64,000 bases of DNA from Galbibacter orientalis DSM 19592 (GCF_000260115.1 NZ_JH651379.1:930001-994000); one strand, 5' to 3'; counted from the first letter of the stretch, positions 34,951 through 44,423 are shown. Numbers and translations: made by a program. The notes: a model not told the origin generated them from the sequence alone.

Positions 34951-35047
34951 GCCCCACTCGGTCTCCTCTAAGGGGAGAAGATTAGGTTACATATTAATTT
35001 TTAAAATAGAACAAGTCCTCTCCCTTGGAGAGGATTTAGGAGAGGCT
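34951..35047 (+). repeat. CTC/GAG hairpin repeat between atpA and atpG
   Basis: CCTCTCC at 35017-35023 and GGAGAGG at 35027-35033 form a short stem, followed by ATTTAGGAGAGGC. The left end has GTCTCCTCTAAGGGGAGAAG, a second similar palindrome. No T-run follows, so it is more likely a REP-type or mRNA-stability element than a terminator. Confidence 0.6.
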
Positions 35048-35050
35048 AAA

Positions 35051-35914
35051 ATGGCAAATTTAAAAGAGATACGTAGTAGAATTACATCGGTTGGTTCAAC
35101 CATGCAGATTACTAGTGCCATGAAAATGGTATCGGCTGCAAAGTTGAAAAAAGCGCAAGATGCTATCACAGCAATGCGTCCATATTCCGATAAACTTACC
35201 GAGCTTTTACAAAGCCTTAGTGCAACGCTAGATGGTGATGCAGGAAGTGTTTTTGCAGAACAAAGAGACGTAAAAAGTGTGCTTGTTGTTGCAATAACTT
35301 CCAATAGAGGTTTGTGTGGAGCCTTTAATACCAATGTTATAAAAGCTTCTAATAAACTTGCAGAGAGTACTTATGCAGGCAAAAAAGTAAGTTTTGTAAC
35401 TATAGGTAAGAAAGGAAACGATATTCTTAAAAAGAACCATTACGTTACTCATAATAATAATGAAGTGTACGACGATCTTACTTTTGATAATGTCTCTGAT
35501 ATTGCTGAAAGATTAATGACACTTTATAAAGAAGGAGCGTATGATAAGATTGTTTTAGTTTACAATCATTTCAAAAATGCAGCTACACAGATTGTTAAGA
35601 CAGAAGATTTCTTGCCAATAAAACCTATTGAAAGCGAAGAAGTAAGTTCTTCAGCCGATTATATTTTTGAGCCTTCAAAAGAGGAAATTATTGAGACATT
35701 AATTCCGAAGTCATTAAAAACACAATTGTATAAAGCTATTCGCGATTCTTTTGCTTCTGAGCACGGAGCACGTATGACGGCAATGCACAAAGCAACCGAC
35801 AACGCAGCCGATTTAAAAGCAGAATTAACGCTTACATATAATAAAGCACGTCAAGCAGCCATCACCAACGAAATTTTAGAAATTGTTGGTGGAGCGGAAG
35901 CGTTGAACAATTAG
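35051..35914 (+). CDS. atpG: F0F1 ATP synthase subunit gamma
   Basis: The 287-residue central rotor shaft. The N-terminal helix MANLKEIRSRITSVGSTMQI and the C-terminal LTYNKARQAAITNEILEIVG are the two coiled-coil halves that pass through the head. It is the last ATP synthase gene in this cluster. The beta and epsilon genes (atpD, atpC) are absent, as is usual in Bacteroidota, where they lie elsewhere. The last codons (EALNN and the TAG stop) are part of a repeat copied five more times downstream. Confidence 0.97.
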   Translation: MANLKEIRSRITSVGSTMQITSAMKMVSAAKLKKAQDAITAMRPYSDKLTELLQSLSATLDGDAGSVFAEQRDVKSVLVVAITSNRGLCGAFNTNVIKASNKLAESTYAGKKVSFVTIGKKGNDILKKNHYVTHNNNEVYDDLTFDNVSDIAERLMTLYKEGAYDKIVLVYNHFKNAATQIVKTEDFLPIKPIESEEVSSSADYIFEPSKEEIIETLIPKSLKTQLYKAIRDSFASEHGARMTAMHKATDNAADLKAELTLTYNKARQAAITNEILEIVGGAEALNN

Positions 35915-36180
35915 GCGTAGCGATAGCGGAGTCAAATTTTCAAACTTGCCGAGGCGTTGAACAATTAGGCGTAGCGATAGCGGAGTCAAATTTTCAAAAA
36001 GATTGTAAGCGTTGAACAATTAGGCGTAGCGATAGCAAAGCCAAATTTTCAAACTTGCCGAGGCGTTGAACAATTAGCGACCAACGGGAGCAAATAGAAC
36101 CCAATCGGAAGCGTTGAACAATTAGGCGTAGCGATAGCGGAGTCAAATTTTCAAAAAGATTGTAAGCATTGAACAATTAG
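35900..36180 (+). repeat. Six-copy tandem repeat seeded by the 3' end of atpG
   Basis: GCGTTGAACAATTAG starts at 35900 (inside atpG), 35954, 36009, 36063 and 36111, with a one-base variant at 36166. Spacings are 54, 55, 54, 48 and 55 bp. Most units continue with GCGTAGCGATAGCGGAGTCA and AATTTTCAAA. The first unit holds the atpG stop codon. The array extends the 3' region of the ATP synthase transcript. Confidence 0.92.
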
Positions 36181-36210
36181 CGAGCGCTTTAAATACAGAA
36201 AATATATCTT

Positions 36211-36363
36211 AAGAGGCTCTCTAAAAAGTAATTTGTAGTTGTCAAAGGAGCTTGTCGTTTTTAAAACTGAGCTTGTCGAAGTTTAAACAACTAACACTCA
36301 AAATAATCCTTCAACAAGTTCAGGATGACATTTAGAGTTTGGATACTTTTTAGAGAGCCTCTT
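36211..36363. mobile_element. 153 bp MITE-like element with 20 bp perfect terminal inverted repeats
   Basis: AAGAGGCTCTCTAAAAAGTA at 36211-36230 and its exact complement at 36344-36363 bound a non-coding 153 bp segment. Inside lie GAGCTTGTCG motifs and the 38 bp sequence shared with 30084-30121. No target duplication is clear. Transcribed, it would fold into a long stem ending in CCTCTTTTTG, so it may also act as a terminator for the atp operon. The rest of 36364-36537 shows nothing further. Confidence 0.8.
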
Positions 36364-36537
36364 TTTGTTTATAAAAATGATTTTCTTTGGTTAATCTTGT
36401 GTTTTTGATTGTTTTTCCTCGTTTTTAACCCAAATTCTGTTAAACCTTTGTGAACTTCTGAAGTTTATTCCTTGTTTATTTTTGAGTTCTCTATAATTAT
36501 TTAATCTTGCCGCTTAGTATAATAAAAAAGAAATCAC

Positions 36538-37023
36538 ATGTTAACAGTAAAAAGATTAAAAATAGCACTCATATTCGTAGCCATTTTAGGAAGTGTAAAT
36601 ATGTTTGCGCAAGCACAACCTTCTGTAACTCCAGCAAAAGCAGAGAATGTTTCTGATGCAGAACTTCAACAATTTGCAGATGCTTACATGGCAATGCAAA
36701 AGGAGAATCAGCAAGCACAACAAGTAATGGCAAAAACTATAGAAGAGGAAGGTTTAGAGTTAGATCGTTTTAATGAAATACATAAGGCATCTATGGATCC
36801 TAATACGGAAATAGAAGCTTCAGAAGAAGAAATAGCAATGCATAAGGCAGCTATTGCTAAATTAGAAAAATTACAGCCTGAGTTTGAGGCTAAAATGAAA
36901 ACTATTATAGAAGATAGCGGCTTGTCTTTAGACCGTTATCAAGCTTTAGGAGCAGCTATACAGGCGGATCAAGCTTTACAGCAAAAGCTTCAGGGAATTA
37001 TGATGAAAAACGTTCAGGGATAA
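36538..37023 (+). CDS. DUF4168 domain protein (exported)
   Basis: A 161-residue protein. The signal peptide is KIALIFVAILGSVNMFAQAQ, then a helical, Glu/Gln-rich domain resembling DUF4168 with two similar segments (VSDAELQQFADAYMAMQKEN ... EEGLELDRFNEIHKA and IEDSGLSLDRYQALGAAIQA). The function is unknown. It is a single gene followed by a good terminator. Confidence 0.78.
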   Translation: MLTVKRLKIALIFVAILGSVNMFAQAQPSVTPAKAENVSDAELQQFADAYMAMQKENQQAQQVMAKTIEEEGLELDRFNEIHKASMDPNTEIEASEEEIAMHKAAIAKLEKLQPEFEAKMKTIIEDSGLSLDRYQALGAAIQADQALQQKLQGIMMKNVQG

Positions 37024-37050
37024 CCTGCATCAAAATACAACTTTAAGCAA

Positions 37051-37083
37051 CCCCAAAGATTTTAAGCTCTTTGGGGTTTTTTT
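37051..37083 (+). terminator. Intrinsic terminator after the DUF4168 gene
   Basis: CCCCAAAGA and TCTTTGGGG pair around an 8 nt loop, followed by seven T residues, 27 bp after the stop codon. Confidence 0.92.
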
Positions 37084-37179
37084 ATACCCAATTTAGATTT
37101 TTATCAATCTGGCATCAATTTTGAAATCGTATATTTATATCGAACTGATTTAAAAAGTTCTTAAATAAAATTAATTAGT

Positions 37180-37683
37180 ATGATGCGGTTATTAAATATA
37201 ATCTTAGGAACAGTTATTATTATGGGGTTTTCGCAATGTGGAAGTTCACAAAAGCTAGTAGATAATCCTCCTTTTGTTTTAGGGGAAGTAAAAAGTGAGC
37301 CTTGGACTGCAGGAGCTAATAAAGAAGCTAATGGAGTTAACGTATATCTTCCAGTAGAAAATGAGAATGGGGCTGAATTAGATAGCTTATATTACCAAAA
37401 CAAGGTTGTAAAGTTGGAAAGAATTAAAAAAGACAATTATTTAGTCTACATAGCACGCTATTCTTTTAATAAACAGCCTCAGGATATAATTATGCATGCC
37501 GACCCAAAAAAGGAGTTCGGAAATAAGCCGCCTCAAGTAAAAGCAATTATGCCTTTTGAATTGGAAGAAGGGGAAGCTATTGTGAGTTATACCGTTAATG
37601 GAAAAGTAAACTATTATAAAATTTCTGAGATTGAGCAGTCAACTTCCATACATTATAGAGAAGTTCCGCCATTAAAAAACTAA
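37180..37683 (+). CDS. Hypothetical lipoprotein
   Basis: A 167-residue protein. The signal LLNIILGTVIIMGFSQCGSS has a plausible lipobox (FSQC). The mature part has EPWTAGANKEANGVNVYLPV, a beta-rich look and no recognised motif. Similar small lipoproteins occur in Flavobacteria without known function. ATG codons at 37180 and 37183 both fit. It precedes the flippase gene by 60 bp and may be transcribed with it. Confidence 0.65.
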   Translation: MMRLLNIILGTVIIMGFSQCGSSQKLVDNPPFVLGEVKSEPWTAGANKEANGVNVYLPVENENGAELDSLYYQNKVVKLERIKKDNYLVYIARYSFNKQPQDIIMHADPKKEFGNKPPQVKAIMPFELEEGEAIVSYTVNGKVNYYKISEIEQSTSIHYREVPPLKN

Positions 37684-37743
37684 TCCCTTGTTTTGTTGAG
37701 TCTTTATAAATCGATACTTTTAGCACTTTAATATAATTCGTTA

Positions 37744-39219
37744 TTGGGAGCTTTAAAAAAATTATTTAAGCATACTTTTATTTACGGTCTAGCTACGGTT
37801 TTACCAAGGTTGTTGAGCTTTATTCTAACACCTATTTATACCGATAAACTTGCAACGGAAGATTATGGAATCTATGCTTCGTTATACGTTTATTTAATAT
37901 TAGGAAATGTATTGCTTTCCTATGGAATGGAGACAGCCTTTTTTAGGTTTATGAATAAAAGTGAACGAAAGTCTGAAGTGCAATCTACTGCGCTTACGTC
38001 TATTTTTATTTCTTCTGGTCTATTTCTTATTATTTCATACCTATTAAAAGATACTATTGCATCCTTTTTAGAGTTCAAGCCTGAATTTATTTTATACGGT
38101 ATTCTCATTCTCTTTTTTGATGCGCTTTGCGTTATTCCTTTTGCTTGGCTTAGAAACCAAGAAATGCCATTAAAATATTCATTTATAAAAATAGCAACCG
38201 TAGTAATTAACTTAGGCTTAAATTTATTTTTCTTTTTAGGCTTACCATGGTTAATTTCTAGAAATGAAGCCTCTAATTTAAACTTCTTTGTCTTTGAAAA
38301 TAAGGTTCATTATATTTTTATTTCTAATCTAATAGCTAGTTTTTTTGGGTTGATATTTATCCTTCCTCTATATTTTAGAATTAGGTTACGACTCGATTTT
38401 TACCTTTGGAAACGAATGTTTCGCTATGCACTTCCTGTGCTTATATCCGGAATTGCATTTTCTGTAAATGAAGGGTTTGATAGATTAATGTTAAAATATA
38501 TACTTCCTGAAAATATTGCTGAAGAAACTGTTGGGATTTATGCAGCATGTTATAAACTGGGTGCGTTTATGACCTTGTTTGTAACTGCTTTTAAATTGGG
38601 AGTTGAGCCATTTTTTTTCAGTAATGCCAATAAAAAGAATGCTAAGGAAATCTATGCAGATACCACGCTGTATTTTACAATATTTGGTTCGTTTATCTTT
38701 TTGTTTGTAGTTGTATATGCTGATATTTTTAAACGATTATTAATTCATAATGAAGCTTATTGGGAAGCACTTTGGGTAGTACCTTTTATTTTGCTGGCAA
38801 ACTTATGCCTAGGAATTTATCATAACCTTTCCGTTTGGTATAAAATTACCGACCGGACTATTTTTGGAGCGTATATTTCTGTATTTGGAGCATTTATAAC
38901 ACTTATTATTAATTTTATATTAATTCCTGTTATAACTTACAAAGGCTCTGCTATTGCTACTTTGATAGCCTACGGAAGCATGATGCTTTTATCTTATTAT
39001 TTCGGACAAAAAAACCATCCAATTCCTTATAATCTAAAGAAAATTGGAAGCTACCTAGGAGTGTCCATTCTTTTTGTATTTCTATCTTTTTATGTATTCG
39101 ATAGAAATCTAATTATAGGAACACTCTTACTTTTAGTATTTTTGACCTTGATATATAGATTGGAGAATAAAGAACTTAAGAAAATGATGAAATCAATTTC
39201 GATTAAAAAGACTAAATAA
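37744..39219 (+). CDS. Polysaccharide flippase (Wzx/MATE-like)
   Basis: A 491-residue protein with about twelve to fourteen transmembrane helices. The start [20 protein letters not shown] and [20 protein letters not shown] are typical of the polysaccharide biosynthesis (PST/MATE) exporter family that flips lipid-linked oligosaccharides across the inner membrane. The start codon is TTG at 37744, and its product start MGALKKLF suits the family. Its last base overlaps the first base of the dut start codon (TAATG), so the two are coupled. The nucleotidyltransferase downstream fits a role in surface-glycan synthesis. Confidence 0.87.
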   Translation: MGALKKLFKHTFIYGLATVLPRLLSFILTPIYTDKLATEDYGIYASLYVYLILGNVLLSYGMETAFFRFMNKSERKSEVQSTALTSIFISSGLFLIISYLLKDTIASFLEFKPEFILYGILILFFDALCVIPFAWLRNQEMPLKYSFIKIATVVINLGLNLFFFLGLPWLISRNEASNLNFFVFENKVHYIFISNLIASFFGLIFILPLYFRIRLRLDFYLWKRMFRYALPVLISGIAFSVNEGFDRLMLKYILPENIAEETVGIYAACYKLGAFMTLFVTAFKLGVEPFFFSNANKKNAKEIYADTTLYFTIFGSFIFLFVVVYADIFKRLLIHNEAYWEALWVVPFILLANLCLGIYHNLSVWYKITDRTIFGAYISVFGAFITLIINFILIPVITYKGSAIATLIAYGSMMLLSYYFGQKNHPIPYNLKKIGSYLGVSILFVFLSFYVFDRNLIIGTLLLLVFLTLIYRLENKELKKMMKSISIKKTK

Positions 39220-39653
39220 TGACAGTAAAAATTGTAAATAAATCAACACATCAATTACCAAATTACGAAACTATAACCTCTGCGGGGATGGATATTCGTG
39301 CAAATATAGATGCTCCAATAGTGTTAAAACCCTTAGAACGTACCATAGTTAAAACGGGTTTGTTTATTGAGCTTCCAATAGGTTCCGAAGCGCAAGTACG
39401 CCCAAGAAGTGGCTTGGCTGCAAAAAAAGGAATTACCGTATTAAATGCTCCTGGAACTATAGATGCAGACTATAGAGGAGAAATTGGCGTTATCCTAATA
39501 AATCTTTCTAATGAGGATTTTACAGTAGAAAATGGAGAGCGTATTGCACAATTAGTTATTGCAAAACACGAACATATTAGTTGGGAAGAAGTAGAAATTC
39601 TTTCAGAAACAAAACGTGGCGAAGGCGGTTTTGGAAGTACTGGGGTGAAATAA
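39219..39653 (+). CDS. dut: dUTP diphosphatase
   Basis: Hydrolyses dUTP to dUMP and pyrophosphate. It is 144 residues with the five trimeric dUTPase motifs in order: [50 protein letters not shown] and the C-terminal [10 protein letters not shown]. It is full-length and overlaps the flippase stop by one base. Confidence 0.96.
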   Translation: MTVKIVNKSTHQLPNYETITSAGMDIRANIDAPIVLKPLERTIVKTGLFIELPIGSEAQVRPRSGLAAKKGITVLNAPGTIDADYRGEIGVILINLSNEDFTVENGERIAQLVIAKHEHISWEEVEILSETKRGEGGFGSTGVK

Positions 39654-39719
39654 TTTTTGACTTCCTAGATTAGTAAAGTTTAATTTAAAATAAATACCCC
39701 GAGTTGTCGGGCATAACAT

Positions 39720-40730
39720 ATGAAAATAATTGTTCCAATGGCTGGACGAGGATCCAGACTTAGACCACATACATTAACAATTCCAAAACCATTAATTCCA
39801 ATTGCTGGAAAACCTATTGTTCAGCGTTTGGTAGAAGATATTGCAAAAGTACTGGATCAGGAAATTGAAGAAATTGCTTTTATTATTAAAGACGATTTTG
39901 GAGCTGAGATAGAAGCTAAATTAAACGAAATTGCAGCAAGTTTAAATGCTAAAGGAACTATTTATTATCAAGATAAGCCTTTAGGAACTGGTCATGCTAT
40001 TATGTGTGCCCAAGAATCGCTTTCCGGCCCTTGTGTAATTGCCTATGCTGATACACTTTTTAAAGCCGATTTCAATTTAGATAAAACGGCAGATAGTGTT
40101 ATTTGGGTAAAACAAGTAGATAGACCAGAAGCATTTGGTGTAGTTGAGTTGAATGAAGAAAAGAATATTTCTGGATTGGTAGAGAAACCCCAAGAGTTTG
40201 TGTCGGATTTGGCTGTTATCGGAATTTATTATTTTAAACATGGGGAAGCACTTAAGGCTGAATTACAAAAAGTGTTGGATGCTAATATTATTCACGGTGG
40301 AGAATACCAAATTAACGACGGTATCAAAGCTATGATGGCGCAAGGAAAGAAGTTTGTTCCAGGAAAAGTGGATGAATGGATGGACTGCGGAAATAAAAAT
40401 GTTACTGTGGAAACCAACGGAAGAATGCTTCAGTTTTTGCAAGCAGATAAAGAAGATTTGGTATCTTCTTCAGTAAAAAATGAAAATTCTACCATTATTG
40501 AGCCATGCTATATTGGAGAAAATGTAGTACTTAAAAATGCAACTGTTGGGCCAAATGTTTCATTAGGTAATGATACTGTTGTAGAAAATTCAACAATAAA
40601 AAATAGCTTAATTCAGACGCAGGCTGTAATTAAAAACGCTAATTTAGAGAATGCTATGATTGGAAATTTTGCAAAATTTGATGGAAAGTTTACCGATGTA
40701 AGTATTGGAGATTATTCGGTATTAGAGTAA
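39720..40730 (+). CDS. Sugar-phosphate nucleotidyltransferase (GlmU/RmlA-like)
   Basis: A 336-residue enzyme that activates a sugar phosphate with a nucleoside triphosphate. The N-terminus MKIIVPMAGRGSRLRPHTLT and IPKPLIPIAGKPI form the NTP-binding signature, with YADTLFKADF and GEYQINDGIKAMM following. The C-terminal 90 residues are hexapeptide-like repeats (NVVLKNATVGPNVSLGNDTV), a left-handed beta-helix. It is likely part of the glycan genes with the flippase, though the sugar cannot be told. Confidence 0.88.
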   Translation: MKIIVPMAGRGSRLRPHTLTIPKPLIPIAGKPIVQRLVEDIAKVLDQEIEEIAFIIKDDFGAEIEAKLNEIAASLNAKGTIYYQDKPLGTGHAIMCAQESLSGPCVIAYADTLFKADFNLDKTADSVIWVKQVDRPEAFGVVELNEEKNISGLVEKPQEFVSDLAVIGIYYFKHGEALKAELQKVLDANIIHGGEYQINDGIKAMMAQGKKFVPGKVDEWMDCGNKNVTVETNGRMLQFLQADKEDLVSSSVKNENSTIIEPCYIGENVVLKNATVGPNVSLGNDTVVENSTIKNSLIQTQAVIKNANLENAMIGNFAKFDGKFTDVSIGDYSVLE

Positions 40731-40781
40731 GTTGAAAGTTAGAAAGTTAAAAAGTTCAAAGTTGTACTTGATAGTCCAGAT

Positions 40782-40813
40782 TTAAATGCTTTAAGGCTTG
40801 CGCTAAGGTAGTT
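40782..40813 (+). repeat. Partial copy of the ~112 bp dispersed element (3' hairpin)
   Basis: The segment keeps AAGGCTTGCGCTAAGGTAGT, similar to the element end, in the 105 bp gap between the nucleotidyltransferase and the TPR gene. The 5' half is not present. Confidence 0.45.
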
Positions 40814-40835
40814 TACTTTCTTAACTCGTAGAATT

Positions 40836-41768
40836 ATGATAAGAAAAGGGTGTATTAAAACAATAATGCTAGTGGTTTTTACAACCACCATGTTTGTTAA
40901 CGCCCAAGAAACGAATGCAGATATTTCTCATCAGGCAAATGAGGATGCTTTCCAAGAGTTTTTTTACGAATCTCTTAAGCAAAAGGGAATTGAAAATTAC
41001 GACAAAGCAATTACCGCATTGTTGGAATGTAAATTGCTGGAGCCAGAAAATGAGGTTATAGATTATGAGTTGGGCTTAAATTATATGTATCAACATAAAT
41101 ATGTAGAAGCACAACCGTACTTTGAAAAGGCAATTTCAAAAGATGCTGCAAATAAATGGTATTTGGACGCATTGTTGGATTGTTATAAAAACCAGCAAAA
41201 TATTGAAAAAGCAATTGAAGTTGCATCAACATTGGCAGAACAGAATTCTAACTATAAAATAGTTTTGGTTGATTTATATATTGAAAACAAAGATTACGAA
41301 AAAGCAATGGGGCTTTTAGATCAAATGGAAGCTCAAGGAATAAGTAGATCTGAGGTTGTTCAACGAAAATCTAAAGTTGTAATGTTGAATAATATAAATG
41401 CTTTAGCAGATAATTATACAGCAGCAGAATCGAAATCTGTTTCTATAAATAACCCAATTGAAGATTATAAAAAGCAAATATTAAAACAAAAGCAGCGTAC
41501 CGACTATAATGAAATGCTTATTGTGAGTAGTGAAGCTTTAGATAATTATCCAACCCAACCAGAATTCTATTATTTAAAAGGGGTAGCTCTAAATAAGCTT
41601 CAGAAATTTGAAATGGCAAAAAATGTTTTAGAAGAAGGCTTAGGGTATTTGCTTGACAATAAACAGCTTGAAAACAATATTTATAATGAATTGGTGTTTG
41701 CTTATAATGGATTAAATAATGTAGAGAAAGCCAAAGAATATCAGCAAAAAATAAATTCCAATAATTAA
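40836..41768 (+). CDS. Exported TPR protein
   Basis: A 310-residue protein. The signal peptide is IKTIMLVVFTTTMFVNAQET, then TPR-type helical pairs (EPENEVIDYELGLNYMYQHK, KYVEAQPYFEKAISKDAANK, ALDNYPTQPEFYYLKGVALN). It precedes, by 16 bp, the DUF4292 lipoprotein and then the EnvC-like protein, a gene order conserved in Flavobacteria as far as I recall. It is probably a scaffold in an envelope process. Confidence 0.8.
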   Translation: MIRKGCIKTIMLVVFTTTMFVNAQETNADISHQANEDAFQEFFYESLKQKGIENYDKAITALLECKLLEPENEVIDYELGLNYMYQHKYVEAQPYFEKAISKDAANKWYLDALLDCYKNQQNIEKAIEVASTLAEQNSNYKIVLVDLYIENKDYEKAMGLLDQMEAQGISRSEVVQRKSKVVMLNNINALADNYTAAESKSVSINNPIEDYKKQILKQKQRTDYNEMLIVSSEALDNYPTQPEFYYLKGVALNKLQKFEMAKNVLEEGLGYLLDNKQLENNIYNELVFAYNGLNNVEKAKEYQQKINSNN

Positions 41769-41784
41769 TAAGTAAAAGATTTAA

Positions 41785-42564
41785 ATGAATATAATAAGAA
41801 AGACTTCTGTAACTATTTTTGCAACAATCTTACTTTTTACTACTTCTTGTGGTTCTAAAAATGTACTTGGAATTGGAGAGTTGAAAAGCAACCTTTCAGC
41901 AAAAAACATTATTGGGAATCATTATAAAAATGAATTGGATTTTGAAACGCTTACAGGAAGAATTAAAATTGATTATTCCGATGGGGAGAATTCTCAAGGG
42001 ACTACTGTAAGTATTAGAATGAAGAAAGATGAGGCTATTTGGATGAGCGCTACACTTTCTGTGGTTAAAGTTTTAATTACGCCAACACGAGTTTCATTTT
42101 ATAATAAACTTGACAATACTTATTTTGATGGTGATTTTTCTTACTTAAATAAGCTTTTGGGAACCGAATTAAATTTTGAGATGGTACAAAACTTATTATT
42201 GGGACAAGCAGTTTTCGACTTAAATAAAGAGCCTTATTATGCCTCTTCGGTTGCAAATAAATATCAGTTAAAGCCAGAAAAGCAATCAGAATTATTTAAA
42301 ACCCTATTTTTGTTGGAGCCTACGTATTTTAAAATGTCATTACAGCAAATATCACAACCATCAAAAAATCGTTTATTGAGCATAGATTATAAAAATTACC
42401 AAACGGTAGATGGTAAAATTTTACCAAATGAGATTGAAATAAATGCGGTAGATAAGGAGCATAAAAATAGAATTGAAATTGAATACAATAGTGTTGAATT
42501 TAACCGAGATGTTTCTTTTCCTTACAGTATTCCAAGCGGATTTAAACAAGTAGAAATTAAATAA
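41785..42564 (+). CDS. DUF4292 family lipoprotein
   Basis: A 259-residue protein. The signal KTSVTIFATILLFTTSCGSK has lipobox TTSC. The body (FETLTGRIKIDYSDGENSQG, VSIRMKKDEAIWMSATLSV) matches DUF4292, which has a LolA/LolB-like fold in my recollection and may handle lipids or lipoproteins in the periplasm. It is preceded by a TPR gene and followed directly (1 bp) by the EnvC-like gene. Confidence 0.8.
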   Translation: MNIIRKTSVTIFATILLFTTSCGSKNVLGIGELKSNLSAKNIIGNHYKNELDFETLTGRIKIDYSDGENSQGTTVSIRMKKDEAIWMSATLSVVKVLITPTRVSFYNKLDNTYFDGDFSYLNKLLGTELNFEMVQNLLLGQAVFDLNKEPYYASSVANKYQLKPEKQSELFKTLFLLEPTYFKMSLQQISQPSKNRLLSIDYKNYQTVDGKILPNEIEINAVDKEHKNRIEIEYNSVEFNRDVSFPYSIPSGFKQVEIK

Positions 42565-42565
42565 T

Positions 42566-43813
42566 ATGAGTCAGCGGAATTTTTTATTTTCAGCCGTTTT
42601 AATTGCTTTTATGTCGTTTGGCTCCCTCTATTCTCAAAGTGATGAGCAAAAGGAATTAGAAGCACGTAAATCGCGTTTACAAGAAGAGATTCAACAATTC
42701 AATACCTTGCTTTCTCAAAAACGTCAAGAAAAAACAAGTGTTTTGGAAGATGTGGAAGATTTAGATCATAAAATAAAAATCCGTAAAGAGCTTATAAAAG
42801 TCACCAATCAGCAAGCAAGTCTTATTAGTCGCCAGATAAATAATAACATTAATAAAATCTCTAAACTTCGAGACGATTTAAAAGAATTAAAAAGCGATTA
42901 TGCTGAAATGATTCGCAAATCTTATAAAAACAAATCGCAGCAAAGTAGATTGATGTTTTTATTGTCTTCTGAAGATTTTTTTCAGGCTTATAAACGACTT
43001 CAGTATATGAAACAGTATACGAATTACCGAAAGGAACAAGCCGATGAAATTCAGTCTAAAACTAAAGAACTACAAGATTTAAATAATGGTTTGGTGGTGC
43101 AGCGCGAAGAAAAAGAAACTTTAATTGCTGAAAATAAAAAAGAGCAAACCACTTTAGAAAGAGAATTAAATTCGCAAAAAGGACTTATTGCAAGTATTAA
43201 GGAGAAAGAAAGTGAGTATGCTTCTCAAATCCGCAAAAAACAAAGTCAAGCCGATGAAATTGATAGGCAAATAGATAATTTAATTAGAGAGGCAATTGCC
43301 AAAGCTAATGCTGCAAATAAGGAAACTACTAAGGAAACCAGAGAAAGCGCTACAAAATCTTCCAATTTTGCTTTAACTGCCGAAGCCAAATTGGTGGATA
43401 CAGATTTTAAGGCCAATAAAGGAAAACTGCCTTGGCCGGTTGAAAAGGGGGTTTTAAAAATGCGTTATGGAAAACAACCGCATCCTATTGTAAAATCTGT
43501 TACTATACAAAGTAATGGGGTTAGAATTGCAACGGAAGCAGGTTCTAAAGCACGTGCAATTTACCGAGGAAAAGTATTAGCAGTACAAGCAATAAAAGGA
43601 GGAAATAAGGCGGTTTTAATTCAGCATGGTAATTATATTTCTGTATATAACAATCTTGGAAAGGTATATGTAAAAGAAGGAGATAATGTAGTTACCAAAC
43701 AAGAAATAGGAGAAGTTTTTACTAGCCCAAGTAATAATGAAACAGTATTGAAATTTATGATTTATGATAACAATCACACCGATAATCCAGCAAATTGGAT
43801 TTATAGAATGTAG
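42566..43813 (+). CDS. EnvC-like murein hydrolase activator (degenerate M23)
   Basis: A 415-residue exported protein with a signal peptide near residues 5-22 (LFSAVLIAFMSFGSLYSQ), long coiled coils to about residue 240, and a C-terminal LytM domain (KLPWPVEKGVLKMRYGKQPH, AIKGGNKAVLIQHGNYISVY). The zinc ligands of active M23 enzymes are missing: SNGVRIA replaces HxxxD and LKFMIYD replaces the final HxH. This layout is that of EnvC, which activates cell-separation amidases and does not cut peptidoglycan itself. It starts 1 bp after the DUF4292 stop. Confidence 0.88.
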   Translation: MSQRNFLFSAVLIAFMSFGSLYSQSDEQKELEARKSRLQEEIQQFNTLLSQKRQEKTSVLEDVEDLDHKIKIRKELIKVTNQQASLISRQINNNINKISKLRDDLKELKSDYAEMIRKSYKNKSQQSRLMFLLSSEDFFQAYKRLQYMKQYTNYRKEQADEIQSKTKELQDLNNGLVVQREEKETLIAENKKEQTTLERELNSQKGLIASIKEKESEYASQIRKKQSQADEIDRQIDNLIREAIAKANAANKETTKETRESATKSSNFALTAEAKLVDTDFKANKGKLPWPVEKGVLKMRYGKQPHPIVKSVTIQSNGVRIATEAGSKARAIYRGKVLAVQAIKGGNKAVLIQHGNYISVYNNLGKVYVKEGDNVVTKQEIGEVFTSPSNNETVLKFMIYDNNHTDNPANWIYRM

Positions 43814-43847
43814 AACGTGTGATTTAGTTTTAATGTGTAAACAATAT

Positions 43848-43884
43848 AAAAAATGCTTTGATGAATTTTATCAAAGCATTTTTT
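43848..43884. terminator. Bidirectional terminator between the EnvC-like and thioesterase genes
   Basis: AAAAAATGCTTTGAT pairs perfectly with ATCAAAGCATTTTTT around a 7 nt loop, in the space between two convergent genes. Confidence 0.92.
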
Positions 43885-43895
43885 AGTATAAGAAG

Positions 43896-44408
43896 TTATT
43901 CTGTAAACAGTGCTTTAAGCTCTGTTGCTTCATTAGGTTTCATTTTTCCTGCAAGCACTAAACTCAATTGTTTTCTTCTTAGAGCAGCTTCAAAACGTTC
44001 TTTTTCTAGTTTTGATTCTGGAGAAATAGGAGGAACGGTAACTGGCTTTCCTGTATCGTCTACCGCTACAAAAGTATAAATAGCTTCATTTGCTTTGCTT
44101 TTATGTCCGTTTTCTCGGTCTTCAATCCAAACATCAATATATATTTCCATAGAGCTATTAAAAGCTCTTGATACAGATGCTTCTACAGTTACAACACTTC
44201 CAAGTGGAATAGCGCGATTAAAAGCTACGTGGTTTACAGAGGCAGTAACAGTAACCCTACGCGAATGCCTTCTTGCAGAAATACTTGCCGCTCTGTCCAT
44301 TCTAGCTAATAATTCACCACCAAATAAATTATTTAACGGGTTTGTTTCACTAGGTAAAACAAGGTCGGTCATTACGGTTCTAGATTCACTAGGTGTTTTT
44401 GCTTGCAT
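43896..44408 (-). CDS. Acyl-CoA thioesterase (hotdog fold)
   Basis: A 170-residue thioesterase hydrolysing acyl-CoA to the acid and CoA, of the YciA/BACH group: NPLNNLFGGELLARMDRAAS carries the conserved Asn-Gly-Gly region with the catalytic Asp, and SVNHVAFNRAIPLGSVVTVE follows. The start ATG at 44408 is preceded by a good promoter. It is monocistronic and convergent with the EnvC-like gene. Confidence 0.9.
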   Translation of the reverse strand: MQAKTPSESRTVMTDLVLPSETNPLNNLFGGELLARMDRAASISARRHSRRVTVTASVNHVAFNRAIPLGSVVTVEASVSRAFNSSMEIYIDVWIEDRENGHKSKANEAIYTFVAVDDTGKPVTVPPISPESKLEKERFEAALRRKQLSLVLAGKMKPNEATELKALFTE

Positions 44409-44423
44409 TGTTTAAATTTTATG

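Noticed and set aside
35994-36176. Repeat-encoded protein on the minus strand (repetitive LRLIVQR-type)
   Set aside because: It is a by-product of the atpG-derived tandem repeat, with no start context and no resemblance to known repeat proteins.
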